A DNA stretch of 54,178 nucleotides, from positions 1 to 54,178 of the forward strand of contig DDVC01000189.1 in assembly GCA_002345145.1 (NCBI GenBank), in the 5' to 3' direction. Each line of letters begins with the position of its first letter. Position 1 is the stretch's first letter. The notes under the pieces were generated by a model. That model saw only the letters and a program-made list of their open reading frames with translations, had not been told where the DNA came from and did not search any database. Shown here in pieces: positions 25,157 through 35,600 of the stretch. Origin of the DNA: Bacteroidetes bacterium UBA2322. Its GTDB lineage: Bacteria; Bacteroidota; Bacteroidia; Chitinophagales; UBA2359. The translations under genes and the position numbers were made by a program.

Positions 25157-25879
25157 TTAAGGGGTAACGGGGTGGTTTTTGGTATTTTTATAGGGGGCAA
25201 CTGCGGCTACCAAATCGGGCAAATTCCATGCGTTGGTAAGGGTAAAATTGCCTATTTTGGTGCGGGCAAGTGCGTGCAGGTAAGCGCCGCTTTGCAACAG
25301 ATTGCCAAAATCGCGGGCAATAGAGCGGATATAAGTGCCTTTACTGCAAACAATTCGGGCATGAACAAAGGGGAGGTTTATTTGTGTAAGTTCAAAAGTA
25401 TGGATAGTAACCGGTCTTTTTTCAACTTCCACATTTATGCCTTTTCGGGCTTTAATATAAAGCGGGGAGCCATTTACCTTTACTGCCGAAAACATGGGCG
25501 GTTCTTGCAGATAAACGCCAGTAAGTTGTTGGGCTGCCTGCAAAAGGTGTTGGTGTGTAATATGGGCTGTTTCATAATATTCATCGGGCTCATGCTCGGT
25601 ATCAAAAGAGGGGGTAGTAGCGCCAAGGTAAAAAACGGCTTCGTACTCTTTATCCATGCCCATAAATTCATCAATACGGCGGGTGGCATTTCTGCCCATG
25701 CAAATAAGGAGCAGCCCTGTAGCCATAGGGTCAAGGGTGCCGGCATGGCCTACTTTTTTTACGCCGCTGGCATAACGCAGTTTGTTTACCACGTCAAAAG
25801 AAGTCCACTTTAACGGTTTATTAACTAAAAAAATTTCACCCTGCTCAAAGTTAAAAGGTGTATTGGAATGGGGGTGCAT
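25157..25879 (-). CDS. truB: tRNA pseudouridine(55) synthase TruB
   Basis: A 240-residue enzyme that makes pseudouridine 55 in the T-loop of tRNAs. Seen: the N-terminal FLVNKPLKWTSFDVVNKLR; the catalytic motif GHAGTLDPMATG with nucleophile Asp50; YEAVFYLGATTPSFD; the PPMFSAVKVNG loop; and the ICSKGTYIRSIARDFG motif. The length fits TruB without the C-terminal PUA domain, as is usual in Bacteroidota. It starts 9 bases after the LysM gene stops, so the two are co-transcribed. Confidence 0.97.
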   Translation of the reverse strand: MHPHSNTPFNFEQGEIFLVNKPLKWTSFDVVNKLRYASGVKKVGHAGTLDPMATGLLLICMGRNATRRIDEFMGMDKEYEAVFYLGATTPSFDTEHEPDEYYETAHITHQHLLQAAQQLTGVYLQEPPMFSAVKVNGSPLYIKARKGINVEVEKRPVTIHTFELTQINLPFVHARIVCSKGTYIRSIARDFGNLLQSGAYLHALARTKIGNFTLTNAWNLPDLVAAVAPYKNTKNHPVTP

Positions 25880-25888
25880 GGTTAAGTT

Positions 25889-27169
25889 TTAGCGCGGGGT
25901 GTAGTAGGTTGATTTAACCCTGAGAGCGTTATATATGGGTAATCTTTTGGCAGCTGTTTTAGTTACACTCAGCAGCACATTGTCGTATTCGGGTATAGAG
26001 GGCAGTTTGCCTATTACCATAAGGTAAACGCTTTGTTTGTTATTGAGGTTAGTAACCTTTACAATAGATTGGGTTGGGGCATATCGGTGCATACAATACA
26101 TGTTATCGGTGCTTGATTTTTCGTCCGAGTCGTCAAAGGTTACAGCCATGCCCTCGTGCTTGTGCAGCACATACTGTTTTAGTGTATCGGTTTCAAATTT
26201 GGTAAATTCCATTTGATACTTGCTCATATTTGGTTTTGCCGGTGCGCCTAATCCAAGTGCTGCAGAAAGTTCAAGAGCGGTAAGGGCTTCGCCGGTGGGC
26301 ATAAGCCAGTCCACAATAATTTCTTGCCCTTTTTGGATATTAACATCGGTAAGATTATTCCAATTTTGCAGCGTAGCAACCGATTGTCCGTAAAACTGGG
26401 CTAAACTAAACAGGGTTTCTTTTTCTCTTACTTTATGTTTAAGGGGTTTAAGAGTAGTATAAGTAGCGGTAGCAGGAGGTTGGCCGGCAGTAACGGTAGT
26501 TTTGTTTACTGTGGCAGGCTGCTGCAAAGCAGGTGGGGCAGCCGGTGTTATACTTCGGGCAGTACTGCCGGTATTAGACTGGGCATCGGAACTTACCACT
26601 GCATACACCATTTTTTCAGTTGCAGGTTGAGTTGTCTTTTTATCAGCAATATGCTCTGCGGGAGCAGCAAGTGGGCTGGGTTCTTGTATGGGTGGGTTAG
26701 TGGTTACGCTTAATACCCGAGGCGCTTCAAATAGGGTAGGGTTGGGGTTGTTTGTTTTGGGAAGGGTTTTGGGTGCAATAATATCAGAAACTGCTCTGGC
26801 AATGGGTTCCTGATTTTGTATGCCGGTTTCTTTCATGGGCAATAACTCGGCGCTTGTACTTGCCATGGCATCATTGTGCAGCACCACTACTACCGGTCGG
26901 TCGGCTGTTGAGGTAGCGGTTTTAATTGGTACTTTATTAGCGCCGGCCGGTACATTAATTACCTGACCCACATTGAGTTTATTGCCCGCAATTTGGGGAT
27001 TAGCTTTTTTGAGGTCATCTATACTAATGCCAAAAACCGATGCAAGCCGGTAAAAGGAATCACCGGAGCGGACGGTGTAGGGGGTATATGCAGAAGACTG
27101 AGCAAGTAGTGGTAGCTGCTGCATGGCAACAAATAGAATTGCCAGCAAAAAAATTGACAGTTGTTTCAT
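25889..27169 (-). CDS. LysM protein with a degenerate RlpA-like barrel
   Basis: A 426-residue exported protein. A signal peptide ends at about QQLPLLAQ. LysM domain 1 (YTVRSGDSFYRLASVFGI, about 33-76) and LysM domain 2 (HKVREKETLFSLAQFYGQ, about 245-290) bind peptidoglycan-type glycans and are separated by a Pro/Thr-rich linker. The C-terminal 100 residues (GMAVTFDDSDEKSSTDNMYC, VKVTNLNNKQSVYLMVIGKL, LLSVTKTAAKRL) follow the RlpA double-psi barrel pattern, but the usual N-D-R-G-P segment with the catalytic Asp reads IGKLP, so lytic activity is doubtful. I start at 27169 (MKQLSIFL), where the signal peptide begins. It is the first gene of an operon with truB. Confidence 0.85.
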   Translation of the reverse strand: MKQLSIFLLAILFVAMQQLPLLAQSSAYTPYTVRSGDSFYRLASVFGISIDDLKKANPQIAGNKLNVGQVINVPAGANKVPIKTATSTADRPVVVVLHNDAMASTSAELLPMKETGIQNQEPIARAVSDIIAPKTLPKTNNPNPTLFEAPRVLSVTTNPPIQEPSPLAAPAEHIADKKTTQPATEKMVYAVVSSDAQSNTGSTARSITPAAPPALQQPATVNKTTVTAGQPPATATYTTLKPLKHKVREKETLFSLAQFYGQSVATLQNWNNLTDVNIQKGQEIIVDWLMPTGEALTALELSAALGLGAPAKPNMSKYQMEFTKFETDTLKQYVLHKHEGMAVTFDDSDEKSSTDNMYCMHRYAPTQSIVKVTNLNNKQSVYLMVIGKLPSIPEYDNVLLSVTKTAAKRLPIYNALRVKSTYYTPR

Positions 27170-27223
27170 GATTAGGCTGATTTTGAGGAATAAATTAAGG
27201 AGAATAAGGGTTAAATAATTATG

Positions 27224-27256
27224 CAAAGTTAGCATTTCAGTCAATTGAAGGGCAAA
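27224..27256 (-). promoter_or_regulatory. Promoter of the LysM-truB operon
   Basis: On the minus strand TTTG (27253-27256), a 21-base gap, then TAACTTTG (27224-27231). This supports the start at 27169 and argues against the longer frame to 27244. Confidence 0.6.
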
Positions 27257-27354
27257 TTTCGTGCTAAATTTTTTATCTCAATGATTTAATTAACGAATAA
27301 TCTGCCCGATAACCATTGATTTTTACACTTTTTAACGTTTCTTTTGAGGTAATC

Positions 27355-28584
27355 CTATTCTTCTACATAATTAAGGTCTTTTCCGTAGGTTTCGTGTAGG
27401 TTAACAATAGCAAAAAGCGCCAGCACTAAACAAACTAACCCCACAATGTAGGCGCTTACAATAAAACTGAAATGGTTTTGCAGGTATTGGAAAGATAAGG
27501 TAATGGGCACCACCGCGCCGCGCACAAAATTAGGCACAGTAGTAGTAACCGTTGCCCTAAGATTAGTGCCAAACTGTTCTGATGCTATGGTGGCAAAAAT
27601 AGCCCAGTAGCCCGATACAGCTCCGATGGCAAAACACAAAAACAGGTAATATCCATACGATATGTTTCGGGAAAAAAGATAGAGGCTGATAACCGCCAGC
27701 AGCGTTACTAAAAACCCGATAACCACTTTTCGCCTTGTTTTGAACCACTGGCTCAGCAAGCCGCTAAAAAAATCGCCTACCGAAAGCCCAATGTAAGCAA
27801 ACATAATGGCAGTACCCGCTTTAACACTGCCCTCTACCCCAATTTCGCGGCTAAACTCGGGTGATAGTACAATGAGAATACCAATAGAAAACCAGATAGG
27901 TAAACCCACCATAATACAGTTAAGGTATCTGAAAGCCCGATGAGGATTGGTGAATAAATGGAAAAAATCGCCCCTTTTTATTCCTGAATGAGCAAGCATA
28001 TTTTTAAACATGGTGGACTCATACGTGCCCAGCCGAAGGGCAAAAAGGGCAAAACCTAAACCGCCGCCCACAAAGTAAGCAATACGCCAGGTAAACAAAT
28101 CGCCTACTAAGGCAGCCGCTACTGCCCCCAATGCGCCAAAGGTAACCACTACCATAGTGCCGTAACCGCGCGTTTCTTTGGTCATGGTTTCACTTACTAA
28201 GGTAATACCTGCCCCTAATTCGCCGGCAAGCCCTATGCCTGCCAAAAATCGCAGCAGGGCATAACTGTTGATATCGGTAACAAAACCATTGAGTACGTTG
28301 GCTGCCGAATACATAAAAATAGACCCGAACAAAACCGATACTCTTCCGCGCTTATCGCCCAATATGCCCCAGAGTATGCCCCCTATCAACATGCCGGCCA
28401 TTTGCCAGTTAAACAGCATCAGCCCTTTAGCGGTAAGTTCTGCGCCGCTGTAACCAAGCTCAGTAAGGCTGGGGTTGCGCACTATGCCAAACAATATGAG
28501 GTCGTAAATATCTACAAAATAACCCAATGCCGATACAATAACAATAATGTTGAGTGGGTTGGAGGTGTGGTGGCGCTGATTCAT
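27355..28584 (-). CDS. MFS transporter, metabolite:H+ symporter type
   Basis: A 409-residue inner-membrane carrier with about 12 hydrophobic segments. Seen: the N-terminal YFVDIYDLILFGI helix with acidic residues; the loop 2-3 motif GGILWGILGDKRGR, the MFS motif A; and RFLAGIGLAGELGAGITLVSE in helix 4 as in the sugar-porter/organic-acid group. The C-terminal half has the matching SEQFGTNLRATVTTTVPNF. The substrate cannot be told from the sequence. It lies 54 bases after the membrane-protein gene on the same strand and is probably co-transcribed with it. Confidence 0.88.
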   Translation of the reverse strand: MNQRHHTSNPLNIIVIVSALGYFVDIYDLILFGIVRNPSLTELGYSGAELTAKGLMLFNWQMAGMLIGGILWGILGDKRGRVSVLFGSIFMYSAANVLNGFVTDINSYALLRFLAGIGLAGELGAGITLVSETMTKETRGYGTMVVVTFGALGAVAAALVGDLFTWRIAYFVGGGLGFALFALRLGTYESTMFKNMLAHSGIKRGDFFHLFTNPHRAFRYLNCIMVGLPIWFSIGILIVLSPEFSREIGVEGSVKAGTAIMFAYIGLSVGDFFSGLLSQWFKTRRKVVIGFLVTLLAVISLYLFSRNISYGYYLFLCFAIGAVSGYWAIFATIASEQFGTNLRATVTTTVPNFVRGAVVPITLSFQYLQNHFSFIVSAYIVGLVCLVLALFAIVNLHETYGKDLNYVEE

Positions 28585-28638
28585 GTAAATAAGGGAAATG
28601 AGATGTGGGTAAATGGTAAAAAAGTTGAGGGGAGTATT

Positions 28639-29346
28639 TTAATGAGCTTTTCTCAGTTTGGCTATAGCAATGATATGGCTAAGCAAGGCAAGGGGTACAA
28701 TAAAAGCGGGTAACAGGGTAAATGGGGCATAAAAAATAGCTATATTGGGCTGGGCAAACCCAAATTTTTGGAATGGAAAAGGTGCGGAAAAGATAGCGGT
28801 AGTAACGATATTGAGCAATAAACCGATGCAAATAAAATTCCATAACAATAGATGTCTTTTTTGCAATACCCCTTTTTGAGCACCAAAATAAGCCACCAAA
28901 GGAGCGGTTAAACCTGCAACTATATCGTAGTTTCTGCCGGCAAAGGTCATTTCGCCGGGCAGCGCACCTTGAACATAACAGGCGTATAAAACTAACTCTA
29001 CGGGTAGGCGCACCACATGCAACCATAAAAGCCATTGGAGCGGAATGGCTTTTAAGTATTGCAAAGCGGTTTTGCTTAGCAGCACATACCCCAGCAGTAA
29101 TACAAACGGAATACCCATAAACAAGGCAATACGCGGCGGCATTTCATTGTAATGGCGGTAAAACCCCGTGTAGCCAAGAAAAAAATGCAGCATAATCCAC
29201 AGCAGCATACAACCCAAAACCCAATTTCTTACTCTGATATGCGCGGTGTTATCGGCTATGGTTAACCCTTGCCAAGCAATAAATAAAACGTACACTATAC
29301 AAGCCAAAAACAGAATGGTAAAATAAACAGCTATTCCGGGCAACAT
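28639..29346 (-). CDS. Unknown integral membrane protein
   Basis: I do not recognise the family. The 235 residues contain about seven hydrophobic helices (for example IAVYFTILFLACIVYVLFIA at the N-terminus and a Phe-rich penultimate segment FYAPFTLLPAFIVPLALL), with short loops and a basic C-terminus (AIAKLRKAH). There is no signal peptide and no catalytic motif. It sits just upstream of the MFS transporter on the same strand, so the two may work together, but that is only context. Confidence 0.7.
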   Translation of the reverse strand: MLPGIAVYFTILFLACIVYVLFIAWQGLTIADNTAHIRVRNWVLGCMLLWIMLHFFLGYTGFYRHYNEMPPRIALFMGIPFVLLLGYVLLSKTALQYLKAIPLQWLLWLHVVRLPVELVLYACYVQGALPGEMTFAGRNYDIVAGLTAPLVAYFGAQKGVLQKRHLLLWNFICIGLLLNIVTTAIFSAPFPFQKFGFAQPNIAIFYAPFTLLPAFIVPLALLSHIIAIAKLRKAH

Positions 29347-29510
29347 AAAAACAGGTTCGTTACAGGGTTGTTAAATTTTGGGCGTGAAAGTAGGTAAAAA
29401 AAGGTCAGTTATGCGTTTTGCAGGGCTGATTTTATATTGAATCCCTTTTTGACGGTCATTTAAAGTTGTAAATTACCGACATTTTTACCTTTTTGCCGGT
29501 TTTTAGCTTT

Positions 29511-29526
29511 CAAAATTGCAATTTTG
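29511..29526. promoter_or_regulatory. Perfect 16-bp palindrome, candidate operator
   Basis: CAAAATTGCAATTTTG is its own reverse complement. It lies 79 bases before the adhesin ATG, in the spacer shared with the divergent membrane-protein gene. A dimeric regulator could bind it; this is inference. Confidence 0.35.
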
Positions 29527-29604
29527 CGTATTTTTAGCCGCTAATTGTAAACGCACTGTAAAGTTACTATTAACCACACTCCAAATAAAATTAATTAGCT
29601 AAAT

Positions 29605-32600
29605 ATGAAGAGAATTCTACTCTTTTCCTTGTTGTTTACTATTATGGGCATTCTTGTGAACGCCCAAACGCCAAACGACCAGCAGTTGTGTCCGTTTGTA
29701 GATGCAGGCCCCGATGTAAATACTTGCGGCGGGCAGCAGGTTACGCTTACAGCCACCTTTGCCGATATAAGGCAGCCTACCACTTATGCAGTAGGCAATA
29801 CCCCTTACAACCCGTTTAGTTTAACCACCGGTACTAATATATTGGTGGACCTTGACGATATTTGGTCGGGGGTAATTAACATGGGTTTTAACTTTTGCTA
29901 CTGGGGCAATAATTACAACCAATTGGTAGTGGGTTCTAACGGGTTAGCCTCCTTTAACACCGCTTATGCCAATGCCTACTGCACCTGGCCTATTGGTAAT
30001 GCTTGGCCATCTAATGTAGGAACTGTATTAAACACCATAGGCAGCCCTTGGCATGATATAGACCCCAGTGTGGGCTACAACCCAAACCGTACCAAGATAC
30101 ATGTGGACGGTACAGCGCCTTGCCGAAAGTTCATTGTTACCTTTAACCAAATACCCATGTTTAGCGGGGCTTGCAACAGTCAGTTGGCTACACACCAAAT
30201 TATAATGTATGAAACCAGCAATGTGATAGATGTACACATAGGCAATAAGCCACTATGTGCAACTTGGAATAGCGGGCGAGCCATACAAGGCATTCAAAAT
30301 GCCAATGGTACGCAGGCAGTAGTAGTGCCGGGCAGAAACCACCCTACCCAATGGACTGCCGCCAACGATGGAAAGCGTTTTTACCCCACCGGAGCGCCGG
30401 CTTATACCATTCAGTGGTTGCAAGGCGCTACCGTTATTGGTAATACCGCCACCATTAACGTAACCCCCAGTGTTACTACTACTTATACAGTAAGGATTAC
30501 CTATACCAATTGCAATGGCACCCAAACCATTGTTACCGATAACGTAACGGTAAACGTTAGCCCTATTAACCCGCCGGTTATTCCGCCACAGGATATTTGC
30601 GGCGGACAAACGGCTACCCTTAATGCCGGACCCGGATTTACATCTTACCAATGGACAGGTGGTTTGAGCGGACAAAGTATTACCGTTTCGCCGGCTGCCA
30701 CTACTACCTACACCGTAACCGTAACTGATGGAGCAGGGTGTACTGCCAGCAGCAATGTAACTGTTTCGGTGGGCAATAATATTGTGCCGCCCACCATTCC
30801 GGCTGCTACTATTTGCAGCGGCGAAACTACCTCGCTCAATGCCGGAGCAGGATATAGTAATTATGTGTGGAGTACCGGACAAACCGGACAAACCATTACC
30901 GTTTCGCCCGGCGGAACTACCTCCTACACCGTAACTGTTACCAACGCATCGGGTTGTACGGCTGTAAGTAATGTAACGGTAACAGTAAATAGTGTGCCGC
31001 CGCCTGTTATCCCACCCACATCGGTTTGCCAAGGGCAAACTACGGTTTTAGATGCCGGCGGAGGTTTTAGCAATTATGCATGGTCAACGGGGGCAACTAC
31101 GCAAACCACCACCGTAAACCCTGCTACCCCTACTTCTTATACAGTTACAGTTACCGGCGCGGGCGGCTGTACGGCAAGCGCCAGTGTGCTGGTGGGCATC
31201 AACACTATAACACCCCCTGCATTGGTTGCGCCACCACCGGTTTGCTCCGGACAAGGAAGCGCTACACTCAATGCCGGACCCGGTTTTACTACCTACCAAT
31301 GGAGTACCGGACAAACCGGACAGAGCATATCGGTAACACCCACTACCGGTACAACTTATATCGTAACGGTTACCAATGCGCAGGGTTGTACGGCGGTGAG
31401 TTCGGTATCGGTGGCGGTAAATGCTCCGCAAACGCCCAGCATTAGCGGCTCTACTACTTTTTGTTTAGGCGGCAACACTACCCTTACCGCATCGGGTGGG
31501 TTTAATATCTACAATTGGTCAAACGGTCAAAATACACAAAGTATAACCGTAACCACCGGTGGCACTTATACGGTAAACGTAGTAGATGCCAATGGTTGTA
31601 CCGGTTCTGCTTCTACTACCGTAACGGTGAGCAGTACGCTCAACCCGGTTATTACCGGCAACTTAGCACCCTGTTTAGGCAGTAATACCACCTTAGACGT
31701 GGGGGCGGGTTTCAGCCAAATTAACTGGTCAACGGGCGCTACTACGCAAACCATTAGTGTTGGAGTAGGCTCTTACACCGTAACGGTAACTTCTGCAAAT
31801 GGCTGCACCGGTACGGCTACCACTACCGTAAGCAGCAGCCCGCTGCCGGTGGCTTCGGTACCCTCGCCCAATATTTGTACCGGACAAACGCTGAGTTTAA
31901 GCGCTACCCCCGCCGGTTTTGTCTCCTATAACTGGTCAAATAGTGCTTTGGGGCAAACTATCAGCATTACCTCGCCAGGTACTTATACGGTAACTGTTAC
32001 AGACTCTAATGGTTGCACCGGCACGGGCACAGGAACTGTAACTCTCAATAATATCTCTATTCCGCCGCTCAGCGCGCAGTCCACTTGTTCGGGCGGTACG
32101 GTAACGTTTACCGCTCCGCCGGGTTTTAGTACTTATGCATGGTCTAACGGAGCAAGCGGGCAGAGCATTAGTGTAAGCCCGCCTTCAACCACCACTTATA
32201 CCCTCACCGTAACCGATGCTAATGGTTGTACGGCAACTACCAATGCCACTTTAAACATTGTGCCGCCGCCGGTAGCCACTACCGATGGCAACGTGAATAT
32301 CTGTATAGGTGATGTGGTGCTATTGGGCGCTTCGGGTGGTGTTACCTACCAATGGAGTAATGGGGCAGGAAATGCCAATATCGTTGCCGTAAACCCGCCG
32401 GTTACTACTACCTATACCGTAACGGTTACTGATGCGGGTGGTTGCACAGCTACTGCTCAAAGTACGGTGTTTGTAAATCCATTACCTGCGCCTACCATTA
32501 CCCCGCCATTCCCTGTTTGTATAGGTGCGCCCCCGCAAACCATTACCGTATCGGGCGGCACTAACTATGCCTGGAACCCGGCTGCCGGAAACGTATCATC

Positions 32601-35600
32601 AGTAGTTGTATCACCAACTGCTACTACAACTTACACCGTTACCGTTACCAACGGATTTGGTTGTACGGCTACTACACAAACTGCAATAACCGTAAACCCA
32701 TTACCCACCCCCGCCATAAACGGACCGGCTGCTATTTGTAATGGGCAATCGGCTACATTAACCGCATCGGGAGGGGTAAGCTATCAATGGGATAACGGGC
32801 AATCCGGTTCCAGCATTACCGTAAATCCTGCTTTTTCTACTACTTACACAGTAACAGCCACCGATGCTAACGGTTGCAGCGCTACCCAAACTTACACACT
32901 TGCGGTAAATGGTATTCCACAAGCCTTAGCTGACAATAATGGACCGTTTTGTACCAGTCAGTTTGTGCAGTTATTGGGCGATGTGAATGTGCCGGGCGGC
33001 ATTCCACCGGGTAGTACAATAACTTACAACTGGTCGGGACCGGGAGGTTTTACCTCCAACGACCAGATACCGATTTTATCTGCCGGTGATGCATTGGCAG
33101 GTGATTACACCCTCATTGTAAATGTAAACGGTTGCGAATCGGCGCCTGACATTACTAACGTGGTGCTGTTAGAAGCTCCCATTGCCACCGCTACCGGTGG
33201 CCAGTCTTGTGGTGCGCCCATTCAACTGTCTGCTACTTCTAACCAACCGGGCGCTACTTACCAGTGGTTTGGACCGGGTATTAATGCAACTAATATAAAC
33301 CAACAAAGTTTTACTCTTAGTGGCAACACCAATAATGCCGGTGAATATACTGTAGTGGTAACCGTAGGTGATTGCCCCTCCTTACCGGCAAGTACCGATG
33401 TAATTATTACGCCACCGCCGGCAGTTACCATTACACCGTCTTCTTTTTGCCAAGGGCAAGTGGGTACGCTTACTGCCAGCGGTGGGTTTACTAATTATGT
33501 ATGGGCATCGGGCGAAACTACCCAAAGTATTGTCATTTTATCGGGCGGCACTTATCAAGTAACCGCCACTGATGCCGCAGGTTGTGTGGCTAATACCAGC
33601 ATTACCGTAAATCCCAATCCGGTGCCGGTGCCGGCTATAACCGGTAATACCACGCTTTGCGCCGGTGCGTCCACTACGCTTAGCGCTTCGGCTCCCGGTT
33701 TAACCTACTCATGGAGTACCGGCGTAACTACCCCCAGCATTACCGTTACACCCAATGGCTCTACCACCTACTCTGTAACGGTAACGAGTACACAAGGCTG
33801 TACTGCCGAAACCAGTGTTGATGTAATTGTGAACCCGCTGCCGGCGCCCGATATTACAGGTCCCGACCAAATTTGTGTGGGCAATCAGGCTACGCTTACT
33901 GTATCGGGTGGTAATACCTACCAATGGAGCAATGGCTTGGGTACGGGTACTTCTGTTACCGTATCGCCGGCTACCACTACTACCTACACCGTAACGGCTA
34001 CCAGCGCACAAGGCTGTACGGCTACTACCAATCATCCGCTAACTGTTAGCACCCAACTGAACCCCAATATCGCCGGACCCACCACTGTTTGTGCCGGTAA
34101 CTCTATTGACCTGAACGCCGGACCTTATGCTGCTTACAACTGGGGCGGTGGACAGACTACGCAAACCATTACCGTATCGCCCACTACCAATACCACCTAT
34201 ACCGTTACTGTAACCGATGCAAGTGGTTGTACGGGTAGTGCAACCCGAAACATCACCGTATTCCCGCAGCAATTTGTGTTTATTACTGCTTCGGCTGCCT
34301 GTGGCGGTTCGGGTACGCTGTCGGCAACGGGTGGTTTTGCCTCCTACTTGTGGACGGGCAACCTAAACACGCCCAGTATTCCGGTGAATACTGCCGGAAC
34401 ATACTCCGTAACAGTTACCGATTTTAATGGCTGTACGGCTTCCGATACCTTTAACTTTACCCCCCAACCTAATCCTATATTAGCGGTGGTGAGTACTACT
34501 AATGCCACTTGCGGCAATGCCAATGGCAGCGCTACCTTATCAGGTTCGGGCGGCACAGGCGCTTTGAACTATACATGGTCGCAGGCAGGTTTACCCAATA
34601 GCCCCAGCGCCACCGGTTTGGCGGCAGGCAGTTACACCGTAACCGTTACCGATGCCAATGGTTGTACCGATACGGAAACCTTTACCATTAACAACTTAGC
34701 CGGTCCTTCCATCAGTTCTATGACCCCGAACAATGCTACCTGCGGCAACAGCAACGGCAGTATAAACGTGGCAGCAACCGGCGGTACAGCGCCGCTAAAT
34801 TACGGGTGGTCGCACAATGCCTCGTTAAACAGCCCCAATGCTACTGCACTGCCACCGGCAAGTTATACCATAACAGTAACCGATGCCAACGCCTGTACTG
34901 CTACCCAAACTGTAACCATTAACAACATAGCCGGACCAACGCTTACTTTGGGTGCGGTAAATGATGCTGCCTGCGGTTTGGCAGACGGTTCGGCTACGGT
35001 GAACGTATCGGGGGGTACGGCTCCTATCAATTACACCTGGTCGCAGGCGGGTTTGCCCAACAGCGCAAGTGTAACCGGTTTGGCAGCTGGCAGTTATACC
35101 GTAACGGCTACCGATGCCAATGGTTGCCAAGCCGTATTGCCGCTTGCTGTTGCTAACTTAGGTGCGCCCACGGTTACAGTGGGTACGGTGGTAAATGCTA
35201 CCTGCGGCTTTAACAATGGCAGCATTACCATTTCGGCAACGGGTGGCACGGGCGTTTTAGATTACGATTGGTCGCACGATTCGGGATTAAATGCCGGCAC
35301 AGCCAATAACCTGTTTCCGGGTAATTATTTTGTTACGGTAACAGATGAGAATAACTGCGTAGATGTGGAATCGGTGGTGATTACGAACACGCCCGGTCCT
35401 ACGCTGAACATTACTGATATAGAGGAGGCTGACTGTGGCGGACCCAACGGCAGCATAACCGTAACGCCCACCGGCGGCACTGCTCCGTTTAACTACGCAT
35501 GGTCGCAGGCGGGCGCACCCAATAGCCCCACGCTTAGCGGCATTGTGCCCGGCACATATACGGTAACCATAACCGATGCCAATAGTTGCCAGGCAACGGC

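Noticed and set aside
22490..25813. Plus-strand frames of 181, 202 and 213 codons
   Set aside because: They are antisense to hppD, hmgA and truB, which have full catalytic motifs.
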